Shown: in pieces, positions 1 through 6,516 of the stretch
Layout of the letters: each line of letters begins with the position of its first letter
Position numbering within the stretch: position 1 is the first letter of the stretch
NCBI GenBank assembly: GCA_964343195.1
Contig: CAYFIR010000167.1
Coordinates: forward strand, 1-11,258
Direction of reading: 5' to 3'
Origin: CAYVAP01 sp964343195
Lineage (GTDB): Bacteria > Bacteroidota > Bacteroidia > J057
DNA length: 11,258 nt
Position numbers and translations under genes: made by a program
Notes under the pieces: generated by a model
The model's input: only the letters and a program-made list of their open reading frames with translations
Told to the model about the DNA's origin: nothing
Databases searched by the model: none

Positions 1-59
1 CAATTCAAAAAGGTATAAGCAGACTCTCTCAAGCCCTTTTCATGGGGCGAAACTATAGT

Positions 60-274
60 CTAGTACTCTGTCAAATCCCCAATGATGGGTGATCGCTGAG
101 TTCCTTCACTCCGTTCAGGACAGGCTTTTTCCGCATCTCTTCGTTGAGGCTCGTCTGTGGGTCCCTTTATCCTACAGTCTCGCAGTTTGGCTCGCCAAAC
201 TCGGATTTTCCGCCTTGATCTGCGAAAAAATCTGCGACCGCTTACCCAGCATTTCCCACTTGACAAAGCACTAG
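60..274. mobile_element. MITE-like non-autonomous element
   Basis: The ends form imperfect terminal inverted repeats. The left end begins CTAGTACTCTGTCAA at base 60, and the complement of the right end begins CTAGTGCTTTGTCAA at base 274. Over the outer 34 bases, 24 match. Inside lie an imperfect palindrome at 103-119, a perfect 8-bp palindrome at 184-201 (AGTTTGGC / GCCAAACT), and ATCTGCGA twice, at 218-225 and 230-237. There is no convincing coding sequence. Read leftward, the 103-119 palindrome encodes the peptide PERSEG, which I recall as a typical mistranslation of dispersed palindromic repeats. No clear target-site duplication is visible, and no transposase in this window could be its parent. 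Confidence 0.5.
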
Positions 275-500
275 GATACGCTATTGGGGCTTTTACCACC
301 TGGTTTTTTCCTGCCCCGACAGCGTTAGCCTAGTACCTGCGGAATTAAGTAATCACCCATTCGAAATTCGTATAAAATTCTGACCATCAGCACTTTCAAC
401 TACGAACATCGGACTCAGAACTTCGAACTTGTTCCACTAGTATCAGCAGAGGGCAAAACCCGGCAAGGAAAATCACACTGCTAAAAGCCTGACCTGGGTA
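275..500. other. Gene-free stretch beside the MITE-like element
   Basis: No plausible reading frame or RNA gene was found here. A CTAGTAC heptamer at 330-336 matches the first seven bases of the left end of the neighbouring MITE-like element, so part of this stretch may be a decayed second copy. It lies downstream of the leftward aminotransferase gene; no strong terminator hairpin was recognised. Confidence 0.35.
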
Positions 501-1622
501 TCATTTTCCCCTCAACCCCCTTATCACCTGCTCCTGCCCCTCTTCCGTTAAGCTCACCGAAGAAGGCAAACTGAGTGCCTCTTTAAACAGGCTGGTCGAA
601 TGGATTTCTTCGGTTAGAAATGAAGTCTCAGCGTACATGGGTAGCATGTGCATCGGCGTCCACAACGCCCGTGTTTGGATCTCGCACTTCAGCAGTTTTT
701 CTGCGAGGCCATCCCGATCCGGGGTGCGGGCGGTGCACAGCCAGTGATTGGGAACACATGCAGCATCTACGTCCGGGAAGCGAAACGCTGTTCCCAGTAC
801 CTTTTGGTAGCGGGCCATGATCTCCGCTTTCTTTGCCAAAAAGTGAGGGAGTTGCTCCAACTGACTCAATCCAAGAGCGGCCGACATACCACTCAGGCGA
901 TAGTTATAGCCAATTTCGTCGTGCTGATAGGTGAAGGCATCGGTTCGGGCCTGGGTACTCAGGTGCCGGGCTTTTCGGGCGATTGTTTCATCATCGGTGA
1001 GCAGCGCGCCTCCACCACCTGTGGTCATGACCTTGTTTCCGTTGAAACTGAGGCAGCCCATTTCCCCGAATGTCCCAAGGTGTCGCCCCTTATACCTGCT
1101 GCCAAGGGCTTCAGCGGCATCTTCGATAAGCGGTATTCCCAACGAAGCTGCGAACCGCTTCCATTCGTCAAGGTGCGCACCGTACCCCAAAACATGGACG
1201 AGCAAAATCGCTGCAATTCGCCTGCCGGAAGTTTTTTCATGCCAGCCGCCATCCTTTTTTTGAATCAACTGGGGCAACTCTCGGGTTGCCAGCCCTACAT
1301 CCATCTGCCAGTGGTTTGGATCGATGTCCACCAGCCAGGGATCAGCCCCACAATACCGGACAGCATTGGCAGAGGCCACGAAGGTCAGGTCAGGCATGAT
1401 GACCAGTTCACCGGGTTTCACTCCCGCAATCAACAATGCCAGGTGAAGGGCCGAAGTTCCACTTCCCAATGCTACCACATGCCTGGCTCCAGTGTACTTT
1501 GCCAGGGCTTCTTCAAAACGGGTCACCCAGGGACCAGCTGAGGATACCCAGCCACTGGCTACGCATTCCTGCACGTATTGCTGGTCCAGTTCTGTCAGGA
1601 AGGGTTCGGAAAGTGGAATCAT
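501..1622 (-). CDS. LegC-like DegT/DnrJ/EryC1/StrS aminotransferase
   Basis: A 373-residue PLP-dependent aminotransferase of the DegT/DnrJ/EryC1/StrS family. These enzymes transfer an amino group, usually from glutamate, to a keto group on a nucleotide-linked sugar, feeding surface-polysaccharide synthesis in the cytoplasm. The N-terminus (IPLSEPFL, then GWVSSAGPWV near residue 25) resembles the LegC subgroup. The GSGTSALH stretch (53-60) binds phosphate, D168 in EDAAEALGS pairs with the PLP nitrogen, and K197 in FNGNKVMTTGGGG is the predicted Schiff-base lysine. Length is normal and all key residues are present, so it should be active. It starts 21 bp after the oxidoreductase gene and is probably co-transcribed with it. 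The exact sugar substrate cannot be read from the sequence. A long open frame on the opposite strand is only its shadow. Confidence 0.9.
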   Translation of the reverse strand: MIPLSEPFLTELDQQYVQECVASGWVSSAGPWVTRFEEALAKYTGARHVVALGSGTSALHLALLIAGVKPGELVIMPDLTFVASANAVRYCGADPWLVDIDPNHWQMDVGLATRELPQLIQKKDGGWHEKTSGRRIAAILLVHVLGYGAHLDEWKRFAASLGIPLIEDAAEALGSRYKGRHLGTFGEMGCLSFNGNKVMTTGGGGALLTDDETIARKARHLSTQARTDAFTYQHDEIGYNYRLSGMSAALGLSQLEQLPHFLAKKAEIMARYQKVLGTAFRFPDVDAACVPNHWLCTARTPDRDGLAEKLLKCEIQTRALWTPMHMLPMYAETSFLTEEIHSTSLFKEALSLPSSVSLTEEGQEQVIRGLRGK

Positions 1623-1643
1623 GCTATTGGTCTCTGTCCTCCC

Positions 1644-2750
1644 CTAGCCCAGTGTGACTCTCTCTCCGGTTTTGGCAGATTGGTACACGGCTTCTACGAT
1701 GCGGATATCGCGTAGCCCTTCCTCCCCGGGAACCCTGACAGGCTGTTGATTCTTGATAGCCAAAGCATCGGCATCCATCTGTCGGGCCTGCTGATTTCCC
1801 AACCAGGCTGAGAGGGATTGTGAACCGCTTGCAGTACCGCCTACATTGTTGTAGCTGGAAAAGGGATCCAGTTTGGCCCACCCGCGCTCATAAGTCGCAT
1901 GCAGGTGATTGTTGTTCATCCCGAAGCTGGTCGCACACTGTGCGATAGCGCCACTCGGGAACTCCAGTTTAAACGTGGTCGTCTCATCCACCTCGGTAAA
2001 TACCGTCGGCCGTGTGGTATGGTGCTGGGCTGTTACGGCTACGGGTTCTTCTCCGGTAGTATACCGCGCCGCCTGGAGGCAATATACGCCCATATCGTAC
2101 ATGGCCCCTCCCCCCATTTTCCTGCTTATTTTCCAGTTCTCGGGATCATTTTGATAGGCACCATAATACCCTGCGGCCGTGCTAATATGCTTCACAGCAC
2201 CATATTCCGGGCGCCCCGCCAGTGTCATCAGCACATTGGTGACAGGCTCATGCTGCATTCTATACCCTATGGAGAGTTGTACCTGGCTACTGCGACAGGC
2301 TTCGATCATGGCTTCACACTGCTCAGCATTTACTGCCATGGGTTTTTCGCACCAGACATGTTTACCAGCCAGTGCAGCCCGAATGACAAATTCAGCATGG
2401 AGGGAATTGGGAAGGACGACATAAACAATGTCGATTTCGTTGTTCCGGATTATCGTATCAAAGTTCCCATAGTCATATACATTCCTGTCTTTAATGCCGT
2501 ACTTCCGCTGCCAAACGGGGACTTTGGCAGGGGTCCCGGTGACAATTCCTGCCAGGTAACAGTGCTCGGTCATCTGGAGAGCAGGCGCGAGTAAATCAGT
2601 GCTGTAATACCCCAGTCCTACCAGTGCGACGCCCAGCTTTCCATCTTTCGAAGATCGGCTGCGCCCCCATCTGGGAGTGGCAAGTGCTGCTGCCCCCAGA
2701 GCTATTTTTTTCAGAGCTGTCCTACGGGAATGCGGGGAGAAAAAAGTCAT
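1644..2750 (-). CDS. Tat-signal GFOR-like Gfo/Idh/MocA oxidoreductase
   Basis: A 368-residue NAD(P)-dependent sugar oxidoreductase of the Gfo/Idh/MocA family. The N-terminus has a twin-arginine signal-like segment (SRRTALKK, residues 8-15, then a hydrophobic ALGAAALA stretch), suggesting folded export to the periplasm with its cofactor. The Rossmann motif VALVGLGYYS is at 41-50 and the family EKP motif at 135-137. The segment GGGAMYDMGVYCLQAARY (213-230) carries a tyrosine (Y223) where many family members have histidine; I recall the same feature in Zymomonas glucose-fructose oxidoreductase, so a GFOR-like activity is likely but the substrate is unknown. ATG at 2750 is chosen over a TTG nine codons upstream because it puts the twin arginines at the usual place. 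It heads a leftward pair with the aminotransferase. A weak -7-like TAGCTTTT on the minus strand at 2790-2797 could belong to its promoter. Confidence 0.88.
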   Translation of the reverse strand: MTFFSPHSRRTALKKIALGAAALATPRWGRSRSSKDGKLGVALVGLGYYSTDLLAPALQMTEHCYLAGIVTGTPAKVPVWQRKYGIKDRNVYDYGNFDTIIRNNEIDIVYVVLPNSLHAEFVIRAALAGKHVWCEKPMAVNAEQCEAMIEACRSSQVQLSIGYRMQHEPVTNVLMTLAGRPEYGAVKHISTAAGYYGAYQNDPENWKISRKMGGGAMYDMGVYCLQAARYTTGEEPVAVTAQHHTTRPTVFTEVDETTTFKLEFPSGAIAQCATSFGMNNNHLHATYERGWAKLDPFSSYNNVGGTASGSQSLSAWLGNQQARQMDADALAIKNQQPVRVPGEEGLRDIRIVEAVYQSAKTGERVTLG

Positions 2751-2866
2751 GATATGGTCAGTTGGGAATCCAGGCAATTGATCAACACCAAAAGCTACGA
2801 ATATTCCTCCATTTTACCCGCAAGGACAACCCTTACAAATAGTTTACGTATCAAGCATAAGATTTT

Positions 2867-2888
2867 AATATTATTATTTCATAATATT
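2867..2888. promoter_or_regulatory. Candidate ArsR operator palindrome
   Basis: AATATTAT at 2867-2874 and ATAATATT at 2881-2888 are perfect reverse complements around a 6-base spacer; T2866 and A2889 extend each arm to nine. It lies 12 bp upstream of the -7 element of the regulator gene, over the position expected for the -33 contacts. ArsR-family dimers bind AT-rich palindromes of this size, so autorepression is a reasonable inference. It also sits in the intergenic region shared with the leftward oxidoreductase gene. Confidence 0.6.
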
Positions 2889-2899
2889 AGAAAATTAGC

Positions 2900-2907
2900 T
2901 ACCTTTG
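2900..2907 (+). promoter_or_regulatory. Bacteroidota -7 promoter element, leaderless arsR-type gene
   Basis: TACCTTTG matches the Bacteroidota sigma-A -7 consensus TAnnTTTG exactly. The ATG of the ArsR-family gene begins at 2912, only four bases after the element, so transcription should start at or next to the start codon and give a leaderless mRNA. The -33 region overlaps the palindrome at 2867-2888. Confidence 0.65.
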
Positions 2908-2911
2908 CTTC

Positions 2912-3217
2912 ATGCTGCATTTACAGACCGACAGATCCAAGCTCAAGAGAGTATCTCAAATGATGAAGGTCCTGAGTAATCCGGGACGACTGTTAGTGGT
3001 GGATTTGCTGATGGGCAAGACAGGGATGACAGTTGGAGACATCGCAGAAGAAACACATTTAAGCCAGTCAAATGCATCACAGCACCTTAAAGCACTGGAG
3101 CAGGCTGGGCTACTCTATTCTGAGCGGGATGGCAAAAGCATCCGATATGCCATCGGGCATCGGGGAATTGCCCGCCTGATGGCCTGTGTCGACGACTGCA
3201 TTGAATGCGAGTATTAA
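2912..3217 (+). CDS. ArsR-family winged-helix repressor of the sulfur cassette
   Basis: A 101-residue ArsR/SmtB-type regulator. MKVLSNPGRLLVVDLL (18-33) is the family's first conserved helix region, and the recognition helix lies in THLSQSNASQHLKALEQAGLL (48-68), followed by the wing (YSERDGKSIRYAI). Such repressors leave DNA on binding metal or on thiol modification. BigR/SqrR-type sulfur sensors use one cysteine in the RLxxLCxL segment and one in the last helix. Here the first position appears to be D31, while the C-terminal tail has three cysteines (C92, C96, C99) plus H83. Sensing could therefore be by a tail polysulfide bridge or by a metal. Its position at the head of a persulfide-oxidation gene set favours sulfur sensing. 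The mRNA is probably leaderless and autoregulated through the palindrome just upstream. Confidence 0.88.
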   Translation: MLHLQTDRSKLKRVSQMMKVLSNPGRLLVVDLLMGKTGMTVGDIAEETHLSQSNASQHLKALEQAGLLYSERDGKSIRYAIGHRGIARLMACVDDCIECEY

Positions 3218-3279
3218 CCTTTCCTCAAAAGACCACTACGAAGTAAAATCTACTATTCTACCCAATCGAAATTTTTAAT

Positions 3280-4629
3280 ATGGACGTTAAGCAATTTTAT
3301 GACAAAGGACTGGCTCATGCATCCTACGCAATTGTAGCCGGAGACAAAATGGCAGTAGTCGATCCGGCACGTGATCCACAGCCATACTATGACCACGCTG
3401 AAGAGCATGGTGCCAAAATTGTAGCCGTCTTTGAAACTCACCCCCACGCTGACTTTGTGAGTAGCCACCAGGAAATCGCCAACGCTACGGGTGCCACCAT
3501 CTATGTATCCAAGCTGTTAGGCGCTGACTACGAACACGTTGGGTTTGATGAAGGGGATGAACTAAAGATGAATGAAGCAACTTTTGTTGCCCTGAATACG
3601 CCAGGTCACTCTCCTGATAGCATTACCATCCTGCTAAAAGATGCAGCAGGCAATGACTACGCAGCCTTCACAGGTGACACTCTGTTTATCGGAGATGTCG
3701 GACGTCCCGACCTTCGGGAGAAAGCCGGCAACATCCAGGCACTGCGAGAAGACCTCGCCCGTCAGATGTACCACTCTACCCGCAACAAGTTGATGACCCT
3801 GGCTCCTGAAGTATTGGTATATCCAGCTCACGGTGCAGGTTCTCTCTGTGGAAAAGCCCTTAGCAGTGACACCGTAAGTACCATAGGCAAGCAGCTCAAG
3901 GAAAACTATGCGCTGCAACCCATGAGTGAGGATGAGTTTGTGGACGTATTGCTGGAAGGGCAACCCTTTATCCCCAAATACTTTGGGTATGATGTCGGGC
4001 TAAACAAAAATGGAGCACCTAGCTACCAGGAGAGCATCGATCGTGTCCCGCGCATCGCCGCAGATACTCCCCTCGAACCAGGTGTACTGGTAATCGATAC
4101 CCGTCCTGAGGACAAATTCAAGGCCGGTCATGTCCCCGGAGCCATCAACCTGATGGACGGCGGCAAATTTGAGACCTGGTTGGGATCCATCGTAGGGCCC
4201 GAAGAGAAGTATTACCTGATCGCAGAAAACGACGAAGCCCGCGAGATTGTGATCCAGAAGGCTGCCAAAATTGGATATGAGCCCAATATTGCCGGAGCAT
4301 TGACTGCTCCTTCAGAGCAACCTGCACAGGAAAGCAAGATTGACCTGGAGTCTTTCAAGCAGGACCCATCTCAATTCACTGTTGTTGATATCCGTAACGT
4401 GGGAGAATATGACGCTGGTGCGCTGTTCTCTCATGCTGTAAATATTCCACTGGCCGAGTTGCGTGAACGCGCACAGGAAATTGCTACTGACAAGCCCGTA
4501 GTGATCCACTGTGCTGGCGGTTACCGCTCTGCTGCTGGGACAAGCATCGTAAAAAACGCTCTGGATGGCACAGAAGTATTTGACCTCAGCTATGCTGTCA
4601 AAGACTTTCAGCCAGAAGCTACACACTAG
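3280..4629 (+). CDS. CstB-like persulfide dioxygenase-rhodanese fusion
   Basis: A 449-residue cytoplasmic enzyme with three domains: a metallo-beta-lactamase-fold persulfide dioxygenase (about 1-245), a degenerate rhodanese (about 255-345) and an active rhodanese (about 353-445). The dioxygenase shows THPHADF (53-59; H54, H56, D58), TPGHSPDS (H110), TGDTLF (D133) and YPAHGAG (H184), fitting the mono-iron ETHE1-like group that oxidises persulfides to sulfite. In the first rhodanese the place of the active loop reads LIAENDEAR, with no cysteine. The second has IHCAGGYRS with C411 as the sulfur-accepting residue. This dioxygenase, pseudo-rhodanese, rhodanese order is that of Staphylococcus CstB, which makes thiosulfate from small persulfides; the same product here is inference. 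It follows the regulator by 62 bp with no separate promoter evident. Calling it a hydrolase would be misleading. Confidence 0.9.
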   Translation: MDVKQFYDKGLAHASYAIVAGDKMAVVDPARDPQPYYDHAEEHGAKIVAVFETHPHADFVSSHQEIANATGATIYVSKLLGADYEHVGFDEGDELKMNEATFVALNTPGHSPDSITILLKDAAGNDYAAFTGDTLFIGDVGRPDLREKAGNIQALREDLARQMYHSTRNKLMTLAPEVLVYPAHGAGSLCGKALSSDTVSTIGKQLKENYALQPMSEDEFVDVLLEGQPFIPKYFGYDVGLNKNGAPSYQESIDRVPRIAADTPLEPGVLVIDTRPEDKFKAGHVPGAINLMDGGKFETWLGSIVGPEEKYYLIAENDEAREIVIQKAAKIGYEPNIAGALTAPSEQPAQESKIDLESFKQDPSQFTVVDIRNVGEYDAGALFSHAVNIPLAELRERAQEIATDKPVVIHCAGGYRSAAGTSIVKNALDGTEVFDLSYAVKDFQPEATH

Positions 4630-4648
4630 TTTCCTTCCAGGTAAAGAA

Positions 4649-4696
4649 ATCGATTGTGGGTGATCGATCATAGGGGCCGCCAGCCAGTGTTGCTGG
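4649..4696 (+). other. Two small inverted repeats in the dioxygenase-rhodanese gap
   Basis: The 120-bp gap between the dioxygenase and the rhodanese holds ATCGAT at 4649-4654 facing ATCGAT at 4663-4668, then CCAGC at 4680-4684 facing GCTGG at 4692-4696. Neither is followed by a T-run, so termination is unlikely; they may be mRNA processing or stability hairpins, or chance. Confidence 0.3.
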
Positions 4697-4749
4697 TAGG
4701 TGGTCTCTTGTTTCAAACTTTAGAAATTAAAATTCACATTTCTGATCCA

Positions 4750-5130
4750 ATGAGTAATTTCTTTTCTCAACTAAGCGGTATGTTTTCAGGAGCCGGAGCT
4801 GGTTCTGACTCCGTTGAATCTATCCTGCCTCGTGCTTTTGCCGAAAAGCTCAAGAATACCTCTGGCGCACAGTTGATCGACGTACGGTCTCCACAGGAAT
4901 TCCAGAGCGGACATCTGCGTAAGGCCCGCAACATCAATGTACAGGGTCCTGGTTTCCAATCTCAAGCAGAAAAGCTCAAGAAAGATCAACCAGTATTTGT
5001 TTACTGCCGCAGTGGTGGACGTAGCCGCATGGCAGCCGGACAACTGGCTGGTATGGGATTCGAGGAAATCTATGACCTCAGCGGTGGCATCATGAGCTGG
5101 ATGTCCAAGGGGCTCGAGGTTACCCAATAG
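4750..5130 (+). CDS. Single-domain rhodanese
   Basis: A 126-residue protein with one rhodanese domain (about residues 25-123) after a short Gly/Ala/Ser-rich N-terminus that has no clear signal peptide. The LIDVRSPQEFQSGHLRKARNI segment (42-62) is the domain's conserved substrate-side region, and YCRSGGRS holds the active-site cysteine C86 in a full six-residue loop. Such proteins carry sulfane sulfur as a cysteine persulfide and pass it between donors such as thiosulfate or glutathione-type persulfide and acceptors such as thioredoxin. It lies between the dioxygenase and a thioredoxin, fitting a shuttle role like CstA or PspE-type proteins. ATG at 4750 is chosen; a TTG at 4654 would add 32 residues unlike any rhodanese start. 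Confidence 0.88.
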   Translation: MSNFFSQLSGMFSGAGAGSDSVESILPRAFAEKLKNTSGAQLIDVRSPQEFQSGHLRKARNINVQGPGFQSQAEKLKKDQPVFVYCRSGGRSRMAAGQLAGMGFEEIYDLSGGIMSWMSKGLEVTQ

Positions 5131-5166
5131 TCAAATGACAGCAAACAGAAGGTAAACGACAGTTTC

Positions 5167-5241
5167 GAGGGAGTAAGGTATGTTAGTTTCATTTTGAGCA
5201 GCAGCTCTTGTGGTTTCCGGACTTACATGCCTTACTCTCTT
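5167..5241 (+). repeat. Long 21-bp hairpin between rhodanese and thioredoxin genes
   Basis: Bases 5167-5187 pair with 5221-5241: 20 of 21 positions pair, three of them G-U, with a single T-T mismatch. The perfect core is GAGTAAGG (5171-5178) with CCTTACTC (5230-5237). The 33-base loop holds a smaller hairpin, GAGC 5196-5199 with GCTC 5204-5207. No T-run follows, so it is not a standard terminator; an mRNA-stability or processing structure, a REP-like element or a small insertion are the alternatives. It occupies most of the 171-bp gap inside the cassette. Confidence 0.6.
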
Positions 5242-5301
5242 CTACTCTCAACAATTGCCTGCTGATTTCTGTCCATCATCTTTAAAATAGCTGTCTGGAA
5301 A

Positions 5302-5622
5302 ATGGAAAATACTCAGAATACAAAGCCAACCTTTGGCGACCTGATTTCAGGAGATACTCCCGTACTGGTTGATTTTTTTGCGACCTGGTGTGGACCCTGT
5401 CAGGCTATGCAGCCCGTACTACGAGACCTTGCACAAGAGTTGGGTGATAAGGCTCGCATCATCAAAATAGACGTCGATAAAAACCCGGCTCTTGCTCAGC
5501 ATTTTAACATAATGGGAGTACCAACATTTATGGTATTCAGGAATGGCGAAGCCAAGTGGCAGCAGTCTGGCATGCTCTCAAAAGGAGCTCTCAAGCAGGT
5601 GCTGGAAGCCCAAATGAGCTAA
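5302..5622 (+). CDS. Thioredoxin
   Basis: A 106-residue cytoplasmic thioredoxin of normal length without signal peptide. The active site WCGPC (29-33) has both redox cysteines C30 and C33, preceded by LVDFFAT, and the cis-proline is P74 in GVPTFMVF. It reduces disulfides and persulfides using electrons from thioredoxin reductase, which is not encoded here. Sitting between a rhodanese and a YeeE-type transporter, it may release sulfide from rhodanese-bound persulfide or reduce the regulator or transporter thiols; this role is inference. The 51-bp gap to the next gene has no terminator, so co-transcription is likely. Confidence 0.93.
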   Translation: MENTQNTKPTFGDLISGDTPVLVDFFATWCGPCQAMQPVLRDLAQELGDKARIIKIDVDKNPALAQHFNIMGVPTFMVFRNGEAKWQQSGMLSKGALKQVLEAQMS

Positions 5623-5673
5623 ACCTTTTCCTTTTACCCTACGTTTATCCTTCACCTTTATTAACCTGATTCC

Positions 5674-5913
5674 ATGAGGTCTGTCCTGGACGATTGGCGA
5701 CTGGTAATTTTTGCCTGTCTTACACTCGGTCTCGCTCCCTACTCCCCTCCCCATATTGTCGGCAAAATCCAGTGGATTGCTGGTGGTGCGGTAGGGATGC
5801 AACCCATTGATTGGTTTGATGTCGTGCTGCACGGGACGCCATGGCTCCTGCTGATTCGCCTCGTGGTAGTTACCATCCTACGAAACAATGGAAAACCAAC
5901 TCCTAACCAATGA
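5674..5913 (+). CDS. Small conserved-looking membrane protein of unknown function
   Basis: A 79-residue protein with two probable membrane segments (about 9-23 and 51-69) joined by a glycine-rich central loop, PHIVGKIQWIAGGAVGMQP (26-44), then IDWFD. I recall similar small proteins in Bacteroidota next to YeeE genes, sometimes named RND transporter, but this protein is far too short to be an RND pump and that name is not supported. The only cysteine is C15 in the first membrane segment. Its last 26 bases overlap the start of the YeeE gene, a sign of translational coupling, so an accessory subunit or assembly factor for the YeeE pair is the best guess. No function can be assigned from motifs. 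Confidence 0.75.
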   Translation: MRSVLDDWRLVIFACLTLGLAPYSPPHIVGKIQWIAGGAVGMQPIDWFDVVLHGTPWLLLIRLVVVTILRNNGKPTPNQ

Positions 5914-6490
5914 TTCATGGTTTAGCTCTGTAATCTCACTCATGTCAGAGTCCTGGCCCTGGTGGTTTACAGGCGCCATGATCACGTTTACCATGCTGGC
6001 TATACGCTTCATGGGGCACTACTTTGGGATTTCTTCAACCTTCCGTACCCTTTGTGCCATCGGTGGTGCAGGGAGGCGGATTCCCTTCTTTAATTACGAC
6101 TGGAAATCCCACACCTGGAATCTTGCCTTTGCGGTAGGGACCATCCTGGGGGGATTCATAGCTCACCAGTTTTTGACTCCTGATCAGGCGGTGCACATTT
6201 CCAGTGCGACCGTAACTGACCTTGAGGCCATGGGAATTGCGGTAGATCAGAGCACTCTGGTCCCACATTCCATTTTTTCATTTGACGGCCTGACAACACT
6301 TCCCGGATTCATCATGATCGTCATAGGTGGATTTTTTGTGGGTTTTGGGACCCGCTACGCAGATGGATGTACTTCTGGACACGCTATCACTGGCCTATCC
6401 AGCCTACAGTTACCCTCCCTCATTGCCGTAGTAGGCTTTTTTATCGGGGGCCTGGTAGCCACCCATTTACTCTACCCACTTATTTTTTGA
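5888..6490 (+). CDS. YeeE/YedE-family sulfur-compound transporter, first half
   Basis: A 200-residue polytopic membrane protein matching the N-terminal half of YeeE/YedE (TsuA) transporters. Visible landmarks are WPWWFTG (23-29), FGISSTFRTLC with C56, PFFNYDWKSHTWNLAF (67-82) and the signature GTRYADGCTSGHAITG with C161 (154-169), followed by a last membrane segment. In full-length TsuA, conserved cysteines line a thiosulfate pathway; C56 and C161 are likely counterparts. It forms a pair with the DUF6691 gene 26 bp downstream, together giving one complete transporter. ATG at 5888 overlaps the previous gene by 26 bp; an alternative ATG at 5942 (MSESWPWW) would remove the overlap and also gives a plausible N-terminus. 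Thiosulfate is the substrate known for the family; sulfane sulfur is a possible alternative here. Confidence 0.87.
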   Translation: MENQLLTNDSWFSSVISLMSESWPWWFTGAMITFTMLAIRFMGHYFGISSTFRTLCAIGGAGRRIPFFNYDWKSHTWNLAFAVGTILGGFIAHQFLTPDQAVHISSATVTDLEAMGIAVDQSTLVPHSIFSFDGLTTLPGFIMIVIGGFFVGFGTRYADGCTSGHAITGLSSLQLPSLIAVVGFFIGGLVATHLLYPLIF

Positions 6491-6516
6491 TCTCTCACCC
6501 TTGACCTATATCATTC

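Noticed and set aside
60..299. 79-residue minus-strand open frame
   Set aside because: It coincides with the MITE-like element; its PERSEG peptide is a translated palindromic repeat and its arginine-rich start has no family resemblance.
648..1541. 297-residue open frame on the plus strand
   Set aside because: It lies antisense to the aminotransferase, whose family motifs are complete; the translated frame is rich in unrelated residues and shows no domain.
1899..2594. 231-residue open frame on the plus strand
   Set aside because: It is antisense to the oxidoreductase and has no recognisable motif, so it is a shadow.
4649..4696. Terminator between dioxygenase and rhodanese
   Set aside because: The inverted repeats are short and no T-run follows, so the operon is assumed to continue.
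4654..4749. N-terminal extension of the rhodanese from a TTG
   Set aside because: The added 32 residues cross two inverted repeats in the gap and do not look like a signal peptide; ATG at 4750 is the normal start.
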